A stretch of 64,000 nt of DNA, taken from assembly GCA_949745755.1 (NCBI GenBank), contig CATJZL010000065.1:1-64000 (forward strand), written 5' to 3'. Shown here one piece after another: positions 18,438 through 26,207 of the stretch (positions within the stretch are counted from its first letter, which is position 1; every line of letters starts with the position of its first letter). The notes under the pieces were generated by a model. That model worked only from the letters and a program-made list of their open reading frames with translations. It made no database searches and was not told where the DNA came from. The stretch comes from UBA2730 sp022793235 (GTDB lineage Bacteria; Bacillota_I; Bacilli_A; RF39; UBA660). Position numbers and translations under genes: made by a program.

Positions 18438-20225
18438 TTAACCAATTTCTACAATATCACCAAACATCTCACTAATACTATCACAAGTAGAATTACTAGT
18501 ACTAGAAGTACCCTCATCACATTTATTAAATACAAGTGGAGGCTCCTCTATATATTTGTATACGATATTAAGCTTTTTATTATTAACAAAATTCTTAGCC
18601 TGTTCATTCCAAAAAGAATCAGAAATAATAACTAACTTTTTATCTATATCTAACAATTTCTTTAATATATTTTCCATTTGCTCTAAATTTTCTAAGGTCG
18701 ACTCACATACAGAATCATACTCATAACTAATAACAATATACTCATCACTGCTAAGTCTCAAAGTTCCCTCTAATAAAGAACAAATCAAATACCCGTATTC
18801 TTGATTAAAAACATAGTCATTCAGCTGAATAAATTTTTGCTGCATATCTTTTAAAATTTCCTTAGTAGCATAAACAAATGCATTATTCACTCTGATTTCC
18901 ATAATTTCCTTTAAATTTGAATTAAGAATAGAACACTTCCCATGAGCTTTAGATTCAAAAAAAGAATCAGAAGACTTACTCTCCTCTTTCTTATCTAAAG
19001 AAATAGAATTTTCCTTACTCTTCGATATTTCAGAATCAAGAACAACAGATTGTTTTTGAACTTTAGAATTTGCAAATTTTTTCTCCTTATTTTGCTCAGT
19101 TTCATGTGAAACTTCCTGGGAAATAATTGGTTTTATAGAATGATCTTCTTCAATTATTTCCCGGGAAATAATTGAAACATTTTTATTTCCCAAAACAGTA
19201 GTAGACATAAAATTTAAAATCATAATTTCAATAAATATTTTAGGATTAGAACTCTTCTTAATATCAAACATTTTATCATTTATTAAATTAGCAAGAAGTT
19301 GATAATTATATCTATCTATTTCTAAAGAATCATGAATATAAGCTTCTACCAATACATCTCTCAAATAATCCAAATACTGAATAATAATTTGAATCAAATT
19401 TTTACCAATAGAATTCCATTGATCAATTAAATCAATAACTTTCTTAAAATCACCCTCAAATATACAAGTTGATAGCTCCTCTAAAGAATTTTTTGTCACC
19501 AAACCATTTAACTTCAAAAAATCATCTAAACTAATTTTTCCATCTCCATAAACGATCAACTTATCAAGCATACCTAAAGCATCTCTCATTCCTCCATCAA
19601 CAACAATGGAAATCTGCTTTAAAACATCATACTCCATTTCCACATTTTCCTTACTACACACCATAGATAAATTATCAATAATATTTTGTTCAGTCATCCT
19701 GGAAAAGTTGAAAACCTGACATCTAGAAATAACAGTTTCAGGAACCTTTTGTACATCCGTAGTAGCAAGTATAAAAATAATATGTTCAGGAGGTTCTTCT
19801 AAAGTCTTTAAAAGAGCATTAAAAGCTGAAATTGTTAACATATGTACCTCATCAATAATATAAATTTTATATTTCAATTGATTAGGAACTAAAAGAACTT
19901 TATCTCTTAAATTACGAATTTCATCTACACCATTATTAGATGCAGCATCAATTTCAATAATATCCAAACACTCTCTATCAGCGGAAATTTTGCAACTATT
20001 GCAATCACAACATATATCACCATCAATAGCATTTTCACAAGTAACAGCCCTAGCAAACAACTTAGCAGTAGATGTTTTTCCAGTTCCACGTGGTCCCACA
20101 AATAAATAAGCATGCGATATTTTATTATTTTTTATAGAATTTTTCAGAGTTCTAATAATAACATCTTGTCCCACAATTTCACTAAATTTAGCAGGTCTAT
20201 ATTTTCTATATAGTGTCTGATACAT
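18438..20225 (-). CDS. dnaX: DNA polymerase III gamma/tau subunit
   Basis: The 595-residue AAA+ clamp-loader ATPase has Walker A GPRGTGKT at 44-51, a zinc module with Cys residues between about 64 and 80, DEVH as Walker B and SRC as the arginine-finger motif. The AAA+ and collar domains end near residue 345. They are followed by a polar Lys/Glu/Ser-rich linker (about 345-430) and a tau-like C-terminal region. The linker-coding DNA contains palindromes identical to a Noc-binding site (residues 351-358) and close to parS (residues 367-376), listed separately. A TATAAT-type -10 lies inside an inverted repeat upstream of the gene. Confidence 0.96.
   Translation of the reverse strand: MYQTLYRKYRPAKFSEIVGQDVIIRTLKNSIKNNKISHAYLFVGPRGTGKTSTAKLFARAVTCENAIDGDICCDCNSCKISADRECLDIIEIDAASNNGVDEIRNLRDKVLLVPNQLKYKIYIIDEVHMLTISAFNALLKTLEEPPEHIIFILATTDVQKVPETVISRCQVFNFSRMTEQNIIDNLSMVCSKENVEMEYDVLKQISIVVDGGMRDALGMLDKLIVYGDGKISLDDFLKLNGLVTKNSLEELSTCIFEGDFKKVIDLIDQWNSIGKNLIQIIIQYLDYLRDVLVEAYIHDSLEIDRYNYQLLANLINDKMFDIKKSSNPKIFIEIMILNFMSTTVLGNKNVSIISREIIEEDHSIKPIISQEVSHETEQNKEKKFANSKVQKQSVVLDSEISKSKENSISLDKKEESKSSDSFFESKAHGKCSILNSNLKEIMEIRVNNAFVYATKEILKDMQQKFIQLNDYVFNQEYGYLICSLLEGTLRLSSDEYIVISYEYDSVCESTLENLEQMENILKKLLDIDKKLVIISDSFWNEQAKNFVNNKKLNIVYKYIEEPPLVFNKCDEGTSSTSNSTCDSISEMFGDIVEIG
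19099..19124. other. Abutting parS-like and Noc-site-like palindromes inside dnaX
   Basis: GTTTCATGTGAAAC (19099-19112) differs from the parS core at one base. It runs straight into ACTTCCTGGGAAAT (19111-19124), which matches 12 of 14 positions of the Noc-binding consensus ATTTCCCGGGAAAT. Both lie in the variable linker of dnaX. The overlap of the two related site types is seen directly; binding is inferred. Confidence 0.5.
19151..19174. other. Noc-binding-type palindrome (NBS) inside dnaX
   Basis: The 24-base segment is a perfect palindrome whose centre, 19156-19169, is exactly ATTTCCCGGGAAAT, the published B. subtilis Noc-binding consensus. It is read in dnaX as the codons for IISREII, including the CGG arginine codon that is unusual in such A+T-rich DNA. 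A noc gene lies at 38376-39935. Confidence 0.78.
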
Positions 20226-20241
20226 AATAAATCACCAACCT

Positions 20242-20281
20242 AACTATGATTATATCAAAAAAAAAATAAACAATCATAGTT
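20242..20281 (-). promoter_or_regulatory. Inverted repeat spanning the dnaX promoter region
   Basis: AACTATGATT (20242-20251) and AATCATAGTT (20272-20281) form a perfect 10-bp inverted repeat with a 20-base spacer. On the minus strand the spacer contains TTTTGATATAAT, a good extended -10 for dnaX, whose ATG lies 17 bases beyond the repeat. No T-run follows, so an operator or a leader hairpin is likelier than a terminator. Confidence 0.45.
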
Positions 20282-20384
20282 TTATTAAAAAAATAAAATT
20301 AAAAATTAACAAAAGACAAAAATCATAATTCATCAAAATCAACCATTTTCTTAGTAACAAAATTTAATAAATAAAATAAAAAAG

Positions 20385-20831
20385 CTAGTCTCTCTTAGCT
20401 CTAAAAAAACTATTCATCAATTTTTCTATTTCAAATGAAAAATATCCACAGCTTACCTCTACTGCAGGATTTGAAAAATCTTTTTCTAATATTGAATAAA
20501 TAATAGTCTTATTATTTTGGTCTCTATTACTTAACCCATAATATAAGTGGGAAATTCTAGATTGCTTTATCGCACTTGCACACATAGGACAAGGCTCCAA
20601 AGTAACATATATATCACAACCATTTAATCTCCAATTATTCAATTTCAAAGAAGCCTCCTCTATAACATTTAATTCAGCATGCTTAGTAACCAACTGATCA
20701 TGCTCCTTAGTATTAAAAGACTTAGCAATTACAATTCCATTTTTCACTATTACAGCACCAACCGGAACCTCATCTAATTCTAAAGCTTTTTTAGCCTCCT
20801 CTATAGCCATAAGCATAAATCTTTCTTCCAT
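20385..20831 (-). CDS. tadA: tRNA-specific adenosine deaminase
   Basis: The 148-residue zinc enzyme converts the wobble A34 of tRNA-Arg(ACG) to inosine. His51 and Glu53 in KHAELN and Cys81 and Cys84 in PCPMCASA give the complete catalytic and zinc set. The length is normal. The ATG is preceded by GGAGGAAA, placed directly after the T-run of the SRP RNA gene, so some transcription may read through from it. dnaX follows after 160 bases. Confidence 0.95.
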   Translation of the reverse strand: MEERFMLMAIEEAKKALELDEVPVGAVIVKNGIVIAKSFNTKEHDQLVTKHAELNVIEEASLKLNNWRLNGCDIYVTLEPCPMCASAIKQSRISHLYYGLSNRDQNNKTIIYSILEKDFSNPAVEVSCGYFSFEIEKLMNSFFRAKRD

Positions 20832-20848
20832 ATTTCCTCCAAAAAAAA

Positions 20849-20918
20849 GTGCACATAAGTTAAAGTGTTAAGGCTGCTATCTTCCAATCCTGACCTGTTT
20901 CCACACAACTTATTGCAC
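20849..20918 (-). ncRNA. ffs: Small bacterial SRP RNA (4.5S-type)
   Basis: The minus strand carries the universally conserved SRP domain IV core as GGTCAGGAT followed by TGGAAGATAGCAGCC, with its GGAA tetraloop. Flanking arms pair: GTGCAATAAGTT at the 5' end with AACTTATGTGCAC at the 3' end. The RNA is about 70 bases, the short form without the Alu domain of the 270-base Bacillus RNA. Eight T follow (20841-20848), giving a terminator. It binds Ffh for co-translational targeting. A promoter lies at 20925-20953. Confidence 0.95.
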
Positions 20919-20924
20919 AAATAT

Positions 20925-20953
20925 ATTGTATACGAATTAATATAAAATAGCAA
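20925..20953 (-). promoter_or_regulatory. SigA-type promoter of the SRP RNA
   Basis: Minus strand TTGCTA (complement of 20948-20953) and TACAAT (complement of 20925-20930) are 17 bases apart. The predicted start, about 7 bases downstream, falls on the first paired G of the SRP RNA. Confidence 0.7.
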
Positions 20954-21173
20954 TAATTTTTACAAAATAATTTTATCCACAGAGTAAACAAAGCAAAATA
21001 TAAAAGAAATAAGAAATAACATTAATAACCAAAATAACTTAACTCATTATTTGAATGGAATAAAAACCGTGTTCCACGTAGAACTTAAAAAATAAATTTA
21101 ACTTAATAAAGCGAAATATAACAATAATTTAAATAAAAAAATTAACATATTAAAACTTATTAAATAATTAATT

Positions 21174-21204
21174 AAATTTTTACACAAATTATGTGTAAAA
21201 ATTT
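21174..21204. repeat. 13-bp perfect inverted repeat
   Basis: AAATTTTTACACA (21174-21186) pairs with TGTGTAAAAATTT (21192-21204) around a 5-base loop. Both arms contain DnaA-box-like TTTTACACA/TGTGTAAAA (8 of 9). It could be a bidirectional terminator for gyrA or a paired DnaA site. Confidence 0.55.
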
Positions 21205-21325
21205 ATTATTTATTGCTATATCTGATCTTATTTATATTCAATTAAAATATTGTTTATTCACAATATTATATTTTATGTTTAAAATATTCTTTCATTACTT
21301 ATCAAAATACAGAACAGTATAAAAA

Positions 21326-21347
21326 AATTATTTCCTGGGAAATAATT
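21326..21347. other. Noc-binding-type palindrome in the gyrA-SRP intergenic region
   Basis: The core ATTTCCTGGGAAAT (21330-21343) differs from the Noc consensus by one central base. The symmetry extends to 22 bases with AATT flanks, like the sites at 19151 and 53230. Confidence 0.7.
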
Positions 21348-21466
21348 AAATATTATCATAAATACATATTTTTTTAATATAGAATTTTTGGATGATACAA
21401 CTATGTATCTAATTTTTTTTAACTAAAGGGATTATAATCCACATTTTTAGTGGATATTTATAATAT

Positions 21467-21482
21467 AGTTTCACGTGAAACA
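21467..21482. other. parS: parS centromere-like site 1
   Basis: GTTTCACGTGAAAC (21468-21481) is the exact 14-base core of the Firmicute parS palindrome. Only the outermost left base differs from the 16-base consensus. It is the loading site for the ParB encoded at 40850-41740. Confidence 0.9.
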
Positions 21483-21636
21483 TTAAGCTGATATTTTATA
21501 AAAAGTAATAATAACTTCTTTTAATATATATACACTGCTTACATTTTATTGTATTTTTTTAACACTATACTTTTATTTGAATAAAATAACAAACAATTAA
21601 CAATTCTAACACAGTTTGATTTGAATTTCTATAATA

Positions 21637-21658
21637 TAATCCACAAAATTGTGGATTA
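21637..21658. repeat. 10-bp inverted repeat with DnaA-box-like arms next to parS
   Basis: TAATCCACAA pairs with TTGTGGATTA around a 2-base centre. TGTGGATTA matches 8 of 9 DnaA-box positions. A related repeat, ATCCAC...GTGGAT, lies beside the other parS (about 21437-21455). Both parS sites thus have a GTGGAT-type inverted repeat within 30 bases on the left. Confidence 0.55.
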
Positions 21659-21662
21659 TTAA

Positions 21663-21678
21663 TGTTTCACGTGAAACA
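21663..21678. other. parS: parS centromere-like site 2 (perfect)
   Basis: TGTTTCACGTGAAACA matches all 16 bases of the B. subtilis parS consensus. It lies 195 bases from site 1, in the same intergenic region. Confidence 0.95.
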
Positions 21679-21777
21679 TTAATATAATTGATGAAATGTA
21701 CTATATTGACATAATATAAGAATACCGAAATTATTATAGAACATTTGTTTTATTAAGTCATAAAAAAAAGAACATTA

Positions 21778-24255
21778 TTAAATAACATTCTCCTTATTGT
21801 TTTCCTCAGAGCTTTCTATGGACTCGGACCCTTCCTGAGAATCCTCTTTAGTAACTATAGCAACTGTAGAAACGCTTTGATTATCTTTTAAATTGATTAA
21901 TCTAAGCCCCTGCGTCGCTCTCTTTAGCACCGAAACCTGAGATAATGGCATTCGCATAACAACTCCACTATCTGTTATAATCATTAAATCACAATTATCT
22001 ATATTATCTATTGTTTTAATAGAAACTATAGAACCATTTTTTTCAGTCATATTTAACGCTTTAACGCCCTTACTACCTCTGTGAGTAAGTCTATACTCAT
22101 CAATCAATGTTTGCTTACCATAACCCTTTTCTGTGACAATTAGGACATATTGATTAACTTGGACAACTTCTGAACCAACAACATAACTATCAACCAAGTC
22201 AATTCCTTTAACACCACTGGCACTTCGACCCATAGAACGAACCTCATTCTCATTAAATCTTACCATATGACCATTACTAGCACCAATAATGATTTCATCA
22301 GTACCTGTAGTCTTTCTTACACTAATCAACTCATCCTCATCTTTAAGTGTTATAGCAATTTTTCCACCAGAACGAATCGAATCAAATTCCTCAAGTGGAG
22401 TTCTCTTTATTAATCCACATTTAGTAACAAATACTAAATATTTAATCTCATCTGTATTAGTATTTACATTAACAATTGAAGTTATTTTTTCCTCTTTATC
22501 AAGCTGTAATAAGTTAATAATAGGAAGTCCCTTAGATTGTCTAGCAAATTCAGGTACTTCATACCCCTTCAATCTATAAACTCGACCAAAATTAGAGAAA
22601 AATAACATATAATCATGAGTTTTCATATTAACTAAATGCTCTACAAAATCCTCTTCATTTGTAGCCATTCCCTTTATACCAACTCCACCACGATTTTGTG
22701 CCCTATAAACATCACTCTTAACTCTCTTAATATAACCTTTATTTGTAAGTGTAATGATAATATCCTCAACTGGTATTAAAGATTCATCCTCAATATAATC
22801 GATAGCTGTCATATCAATATTTGTCTTTCTCTCATCACCATATTTATTCTTAATTTCAAGCATTTCTTCTTTAATAATACCTAAAATTTTCTCTTCACTA
22901 GCAAGTATAGACTTCAACTCTTCAATCTCAGCAAGGAGAGCTGCAAGTTCATTTTCTATCTTATCTCTTTCAAGACCTGTCAATCTTCTTAGTTTCATCT
23001 CTAAGATAGCTTGAGCTTGTATTTCACTCAAATTATAAGTATTAATAAGTGCTTTCTGAGCCTCCTCATCACTCTTACTAGACTTAATTAACTGAATAAT
23101 CGCATCTATATGATCAAGAGCTATTTTAAGTCCTTCTAAAATATGTGCACGTCGCTCATCTTTATCTAAATCAAACTTAGTACGACGTATAATAACCTCT
23201 TTCTGATAATCCACATATTTAACAAGAATATCTTTAAGACCAAGTGTTTTTGGCGTACCCTGATCAAGCATTAAAAATATAATTCCATAATTCATCTGAA
23301 ATGCAGTATGTTTATATAAATTATTAAGTACCACTTGTGGATTAGCATCTTTCTTCAAAGTAATAGTAATCTTAATTCCATCCTTCAAATCTGTATGATA
23401 GTCACTTATCCCCTCAATAACTTTATTATGAACAAGTTCAGCAACCTTATTTTTTAAATCAAGTGTATTAATACCATAAGGTACTTCATCAATAATAATA
23501 TAATGTTTACCACGTTCCTCTTCTATACGAGCCTTACTTCGAATGGTAATAGAACCCCTACCAGTCTCATAGGCTTTACGAATACCACTATTTCCAAGAA
23601 TAGTTGCACCAGTTGGAAAATCAGGACCCTTAATATACTGCATAAGTCCATCCAAATCAATATCAGGATTATCAATATAAGCAACACAACCATCAATCAC
23701 CTCACTTAAATTATGAGGAGGTATATTAGTAGCCATCCCAACCGCAATTCCCATTGTTCCATTAACTAAAATATTAGGAAAACGAGAAGGAAGAATTTCA
23801 GGTTCTCTTTCTGTCTCATCAAAGTTAGGTTTAAAATTAACCGTATTTTTGTTAATATCTTTTAAAAGTTCTAATGAAATCTTAGAAAGACGAGACTCTG
23901 TATAACGCATAGCAGCAGCACCATAACCCTCTATATTACCAAAATTACCATGACCATCTACAAGCATATATCGATAAGAAAAATCCTGCGCCATCCTTAC
24001 CATAGCTTCATATATAGAACTATCTCCATGAGGATGATATTTTCCCATGACATCTCCAACAATTCTAGCACTCTTCTTATGTGGTTTATCTGGTGTATAA
24101 CCAGATTCATACATAGAATATAAAATTCGTCTATGAACAGGCTTTAAGCCATCTCTAAGATCTGGTAAAGCTCGAGAGACAATAACACTCATAGAATATT
24201 CAAGAAAAGAATCACGAACTTCTTTTACAATACTATTTTTTTCTAATCTATCCAT
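21778..24255 (-). CDS. gyrA: DNA gyrase subunit A
   Basis: The 825-residue type II topoisomerase subunit starts with the winged-helix breakage domain. The quinolone-resistance region lies near residues 75-110 (GDVMGKYHPHGDSSIYEAMV), and the active-site Tyr is in AAAMRYTESRLS. The six-blade C-terminal beta-pinwheel wraps DNA, with the GyrA-box related segment RAQNRGGVGIKG distinguishing it from ParC. The tail after residue 800 is acidic and Ser/Glu-rich. It follows gyrB by 13 bases in the standard gyrBA operon. Confidence 0.97.
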   Translation of the reverse strand: MDRLEKNSIVKEVRDSFLEYSMSVIVSRALPDLRDGLKPVHRRILYSMYESGYTPDKPHKKSARIVGDVMGKYHPHGDSSIYEAMVRMAQDFSYRYMLVDGHGNFGNIEGYGAAAMRYTESRLSKISLELLKDINKNTVNFKPNFDETEREPEILPSRFPNILVNGTMGIAVGMATNIPPHNLSEVIDGCVAYIDNPDIDLDGLMQYIKGPDFPTGATILGNSGIRKAYETGRGSITIRSKARIEEERGKHYIIIDEVPYGINTLDLKNKVAELVHNKVIEGISDYHTDLKDGIKITITLKKDANPQVVLNNLYKHTAFQMNYGIIFLMLDQGTPKTLGLKDILVKYVDYQKEVIIRRTKFDLDKDERRAHILEGLKIALDHIDAIIQLIKSSKSDEEAQKALINTYNLSEIQAQAILEMKLRRLTGLERDKIENELAALLAEIEELKSILASEEKILGIIKEEMLEIKNKYGDERKTNIDMTAIDYIEDESLIPVEDIIITLTNKGYIKRVKSDVYRAQNRGGVGIKGMATNEEDFVEHLVNMKTHDYMLFFSNFGRVYRLKGYEVPEFARQSKGLPIINLLQLDKEEKITSIVNVNTNTDEIKYLVFVTKCGLIKRTPLEEFDSIRSGGKIAITLKDEDELISVRKTTGTDEIIIGASNGHMVRFNENEVRSMGRSASGVKGIDLVDSYVVGSEVVQVNQYVLIVTEKGYGKQTLIDEYRLTHRGSKGVKALNMTEKNGSIVSIKTIDNIDNCDLMIITDSGVVMRMPLSQVSVLKRATQGLRLINLKDNQSVSTVAIVTKEDSQEGSESIESSEENNKENVI

Positions 24256-24268
24256 CTTACCTGACCTC

Positions 24269-26200
24269 CTAAATATCTAAATTTTCAGCATAAACTGCAT
24301 TTTCTTCAATAAATTCACGACGAGGAGCCACCTCTTCACCCATTAATTTACTAAAAACATCATCAGCAGCTATAGCATCTTCTACCGTAATCTGTCTTAA
24401 TACTCTCTTTTCTATATCCATAGTTGTCTCATTAAGTTCTTCTGCATCCATCTCACCAAGACCTTTCATACGACTAACATCTCTCTTAGTGTTTTCAGGA
24501 AGTGTAGCAAGATACTCATCTCTTTCTTCATCTGTTAATACATATTTGATAGTCTTCCCATGCTTTATACAATAAAGTGGTGGTTGAGCAGCATAGACAT
24601 GACCAGCCTCTACAATAGGCTTAAAGAAACGATAAAACAAAGTAAGTAATAAAACTCTTATATGGCTTCCATCCACATCAGCATCCGTCATAATAATAAT
24701 TTTATTATATCTTAATTTTTCAAGATTAAACTCTTCACCAATCCCTGTTCCAAAAGCAGTAATAATAGTACGAATTTCCTCATTAGATAAAGCTCGATCA
24801 AGTCGTGCCTTTTCAACATTCAATATTTTTCCACGAAGAGGAAGAATCGCTTGACGTATACTATCTCGTCCCTTTATAGCAGATCCTCCAGCAGAGTCTC
24901 CTTCGACTAAGAAAATCTCACACTCTTTAGGATCCTTACTCTTACAATCAGATAATTTTCCATAAAAGTTTGTAACATCAAGATCACCTTTACGACGAGT
25001 TAACTCTCTCGCTTTTTTCGCCGCAACACGAGCACGTGAAGCAGTCATACTCTTATCAATAATGATCTTCGCCTGATCAGGATTCTCCATTAAAAATCGC
25101 TCAAAAGTATCACTAAAAATTTTATCAGCAATTCCACGAACCTCACTATTACCAAGTTTTGTCTTAGTTTGTCCCTCAAATTGAGGATTAGGATGTTTAA
25201 TAGATATAATCATAGTAATACCTTCACGAACATCATCACCTGTTAAAGAATCATCTTTATCCTTTAATATTCCATTATTAACAGCATACTTATTAAGTAT
25301 ACGAGTAAGAGCACGCCTTACACCATCTTCATGTGTTCCTCCTTCAGGAGTAGTTATATTATTAACAAAAGAATAAATAGAAGAATTATACGTTTCATTA
25401 TATTGTAAAGCAACTTCCAAAGAAATCCCTTTCTCTTCACCCATAACATCAATAATGGTATCATGAATAGGACTCTTCGTTTTATTAAGCATTTCAACAT
25501 ATTCACGTATTCCACCTTCATAATAAAAAGAATCATCCTTCTCTACATCACGTAAATCATAAAGCGTAATACGAAGTCCTCTATTCAAAAAAGCAAGTTC
25601 ACGAAGTCTTGTACTAAGTATTTCATAATCATAAATAGTCGTATCAGTAAATATATCTGGATCTGGTTTAAAGGTAACTGTAGTTCCTGTTCGATCATCA
25701 TCACATTCATCAATAATCTTAAGCTCATCTTCAGGTTTTCCACCATTACTATATCTTTGAAAATAAACCTTACTATTTTTATAAACACGAACTTCTAGCC
25801 ATTCACTAAGAGCATTAACAACACTGGCACCAACACCATGAAGTCCACCTGATACTTTATATCCTCCTCCTCCAAATTTTCCACCTGCATGAAGTACAGT
25901 ATAAACAGTTTCTACAGTACTCTTATGTGTTTTCGGATGAATATCAACAGGAATACCCCTTCCATCATCCTTAACTGTAATTGTATTACCTTGATTAATG
26001 GTAACCTCGATATGCTTACAATATCCAGCTAAAGCCTCATCAATCGCATTATCAACAATTTCCCACACTAAATGATGAAGCCCCCGCACACTAGTAGAAC
26101 CAATATACATACCAGGTCTTTTTCGAACAGCCTCTAATCCTTCTAAAACTTGAATCGCTGAAGAATCATATGCTCCTTCTACTTTTTCTTCCATATCCAT
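24269..26200 (-). CDS. gyrB: DNA gyrase subunit B
   Basis: The gyrase ATPase subunit has the GHKL nucleotide pocket (EIVDNAIDEA, DDGRGIPVD, GGLHGVGASVVNA). The transducer domain follows, then Toprim (LVEGDSAGGSA, DADVDGSHI) and the C-terminal tail. The frame is open from 26230, but that start lies inside recF and lacks a ribosome site. The ATG at 26198-26200 follows GTAGGGAT and the recF stop at once, giving 643 residues and a better N-terminus. The next ATG, two codons later, is also possible. Operon order recF-gyrB-gyrA is standard. Confidence 0.95.
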   Translation of the reverse strand: MDMEEKVEGAYDSSAIQVLEGLEAVRKRPGMYIGSTSVRGLHHLVWEIVDNAIDEALAGYCKHIEVTINQGNTITVKDDGRGIPVDIHPKTHKSTVETVYTVLHAGGKFGGGGYKVSGGLHGVGASVVNALSEWLEVRVYKNSKVYFQRYSNGGKPEDELKIIDECDDDRTGTTVTFKPDPDIFTDTTIYDYEILSTRLRELAFLNRGLRITLYDLRDVEKDDSFYYEGGIREYVEMLNKTKSPIHDTIIDVMGEEKGISLEVALQYNETYNSSIYSFVNNITTPEGGTHEDGVRRALTRILNKYAVNNGILKDKDDSLTGDDVREGITMIISIKHPNPQFEGQTKTKLGNSEVRGIADKIFSDTFERFLMENPDQAKIIIDKSMTASRARVAAKKARELTRRKGDLDVTNFYGKLSDCKSKDPKECEIFLVEGDSAGGSAIKGRDSIRQAILPLRGKILNVEKARLDRALSNEEIRTIITAFGTGIGEEFNLEKLRYNKIIIMTDADVDGSHIRVLLLTLFYRFFKPIVEAGHVYAAQPPLYCIKHGKTIKYVLTDEERDEYLATLPENTKRDVSRMKGLGEMDAEELNETTMDIEKRVLRQITVEDAIAADDVFSKLMGEEVAPRREFIEENAVYAENLDI

Positions 26201-26207
26201 AAAATCC

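Larger units (their letters stand above)
20954..21777. other. Large non-coding region with DnaA boxes, parS and Noc sites
   Basis: About 820 bases with no credible gene, extremely A+T-rich. It contains perfect DnaA boxes TTATCCACA (20973-20981) and TTATTCACA (21254-21262), and an NBS-like palindrome (21326-21347). Two parS sites lie at 21467-21482 and 21663-21678, with three strong inverted repeats listed separately. A degenerate parS-like GTTCCACGTAGAAC lies at 21071-21084. It lies downstream of gyrA, about 8-10 kb from dnaA. It looks like an origin-linked segregation region rather than a simple spacer. Confidence 0.7.

Noticed and set aside
21071..21084. Third parS (GTTCCACGTAGAAC)
   Set aside because: Three of 14 core positions differ and the symmetry is broken; kept only as a degenerate parS-like sequence.
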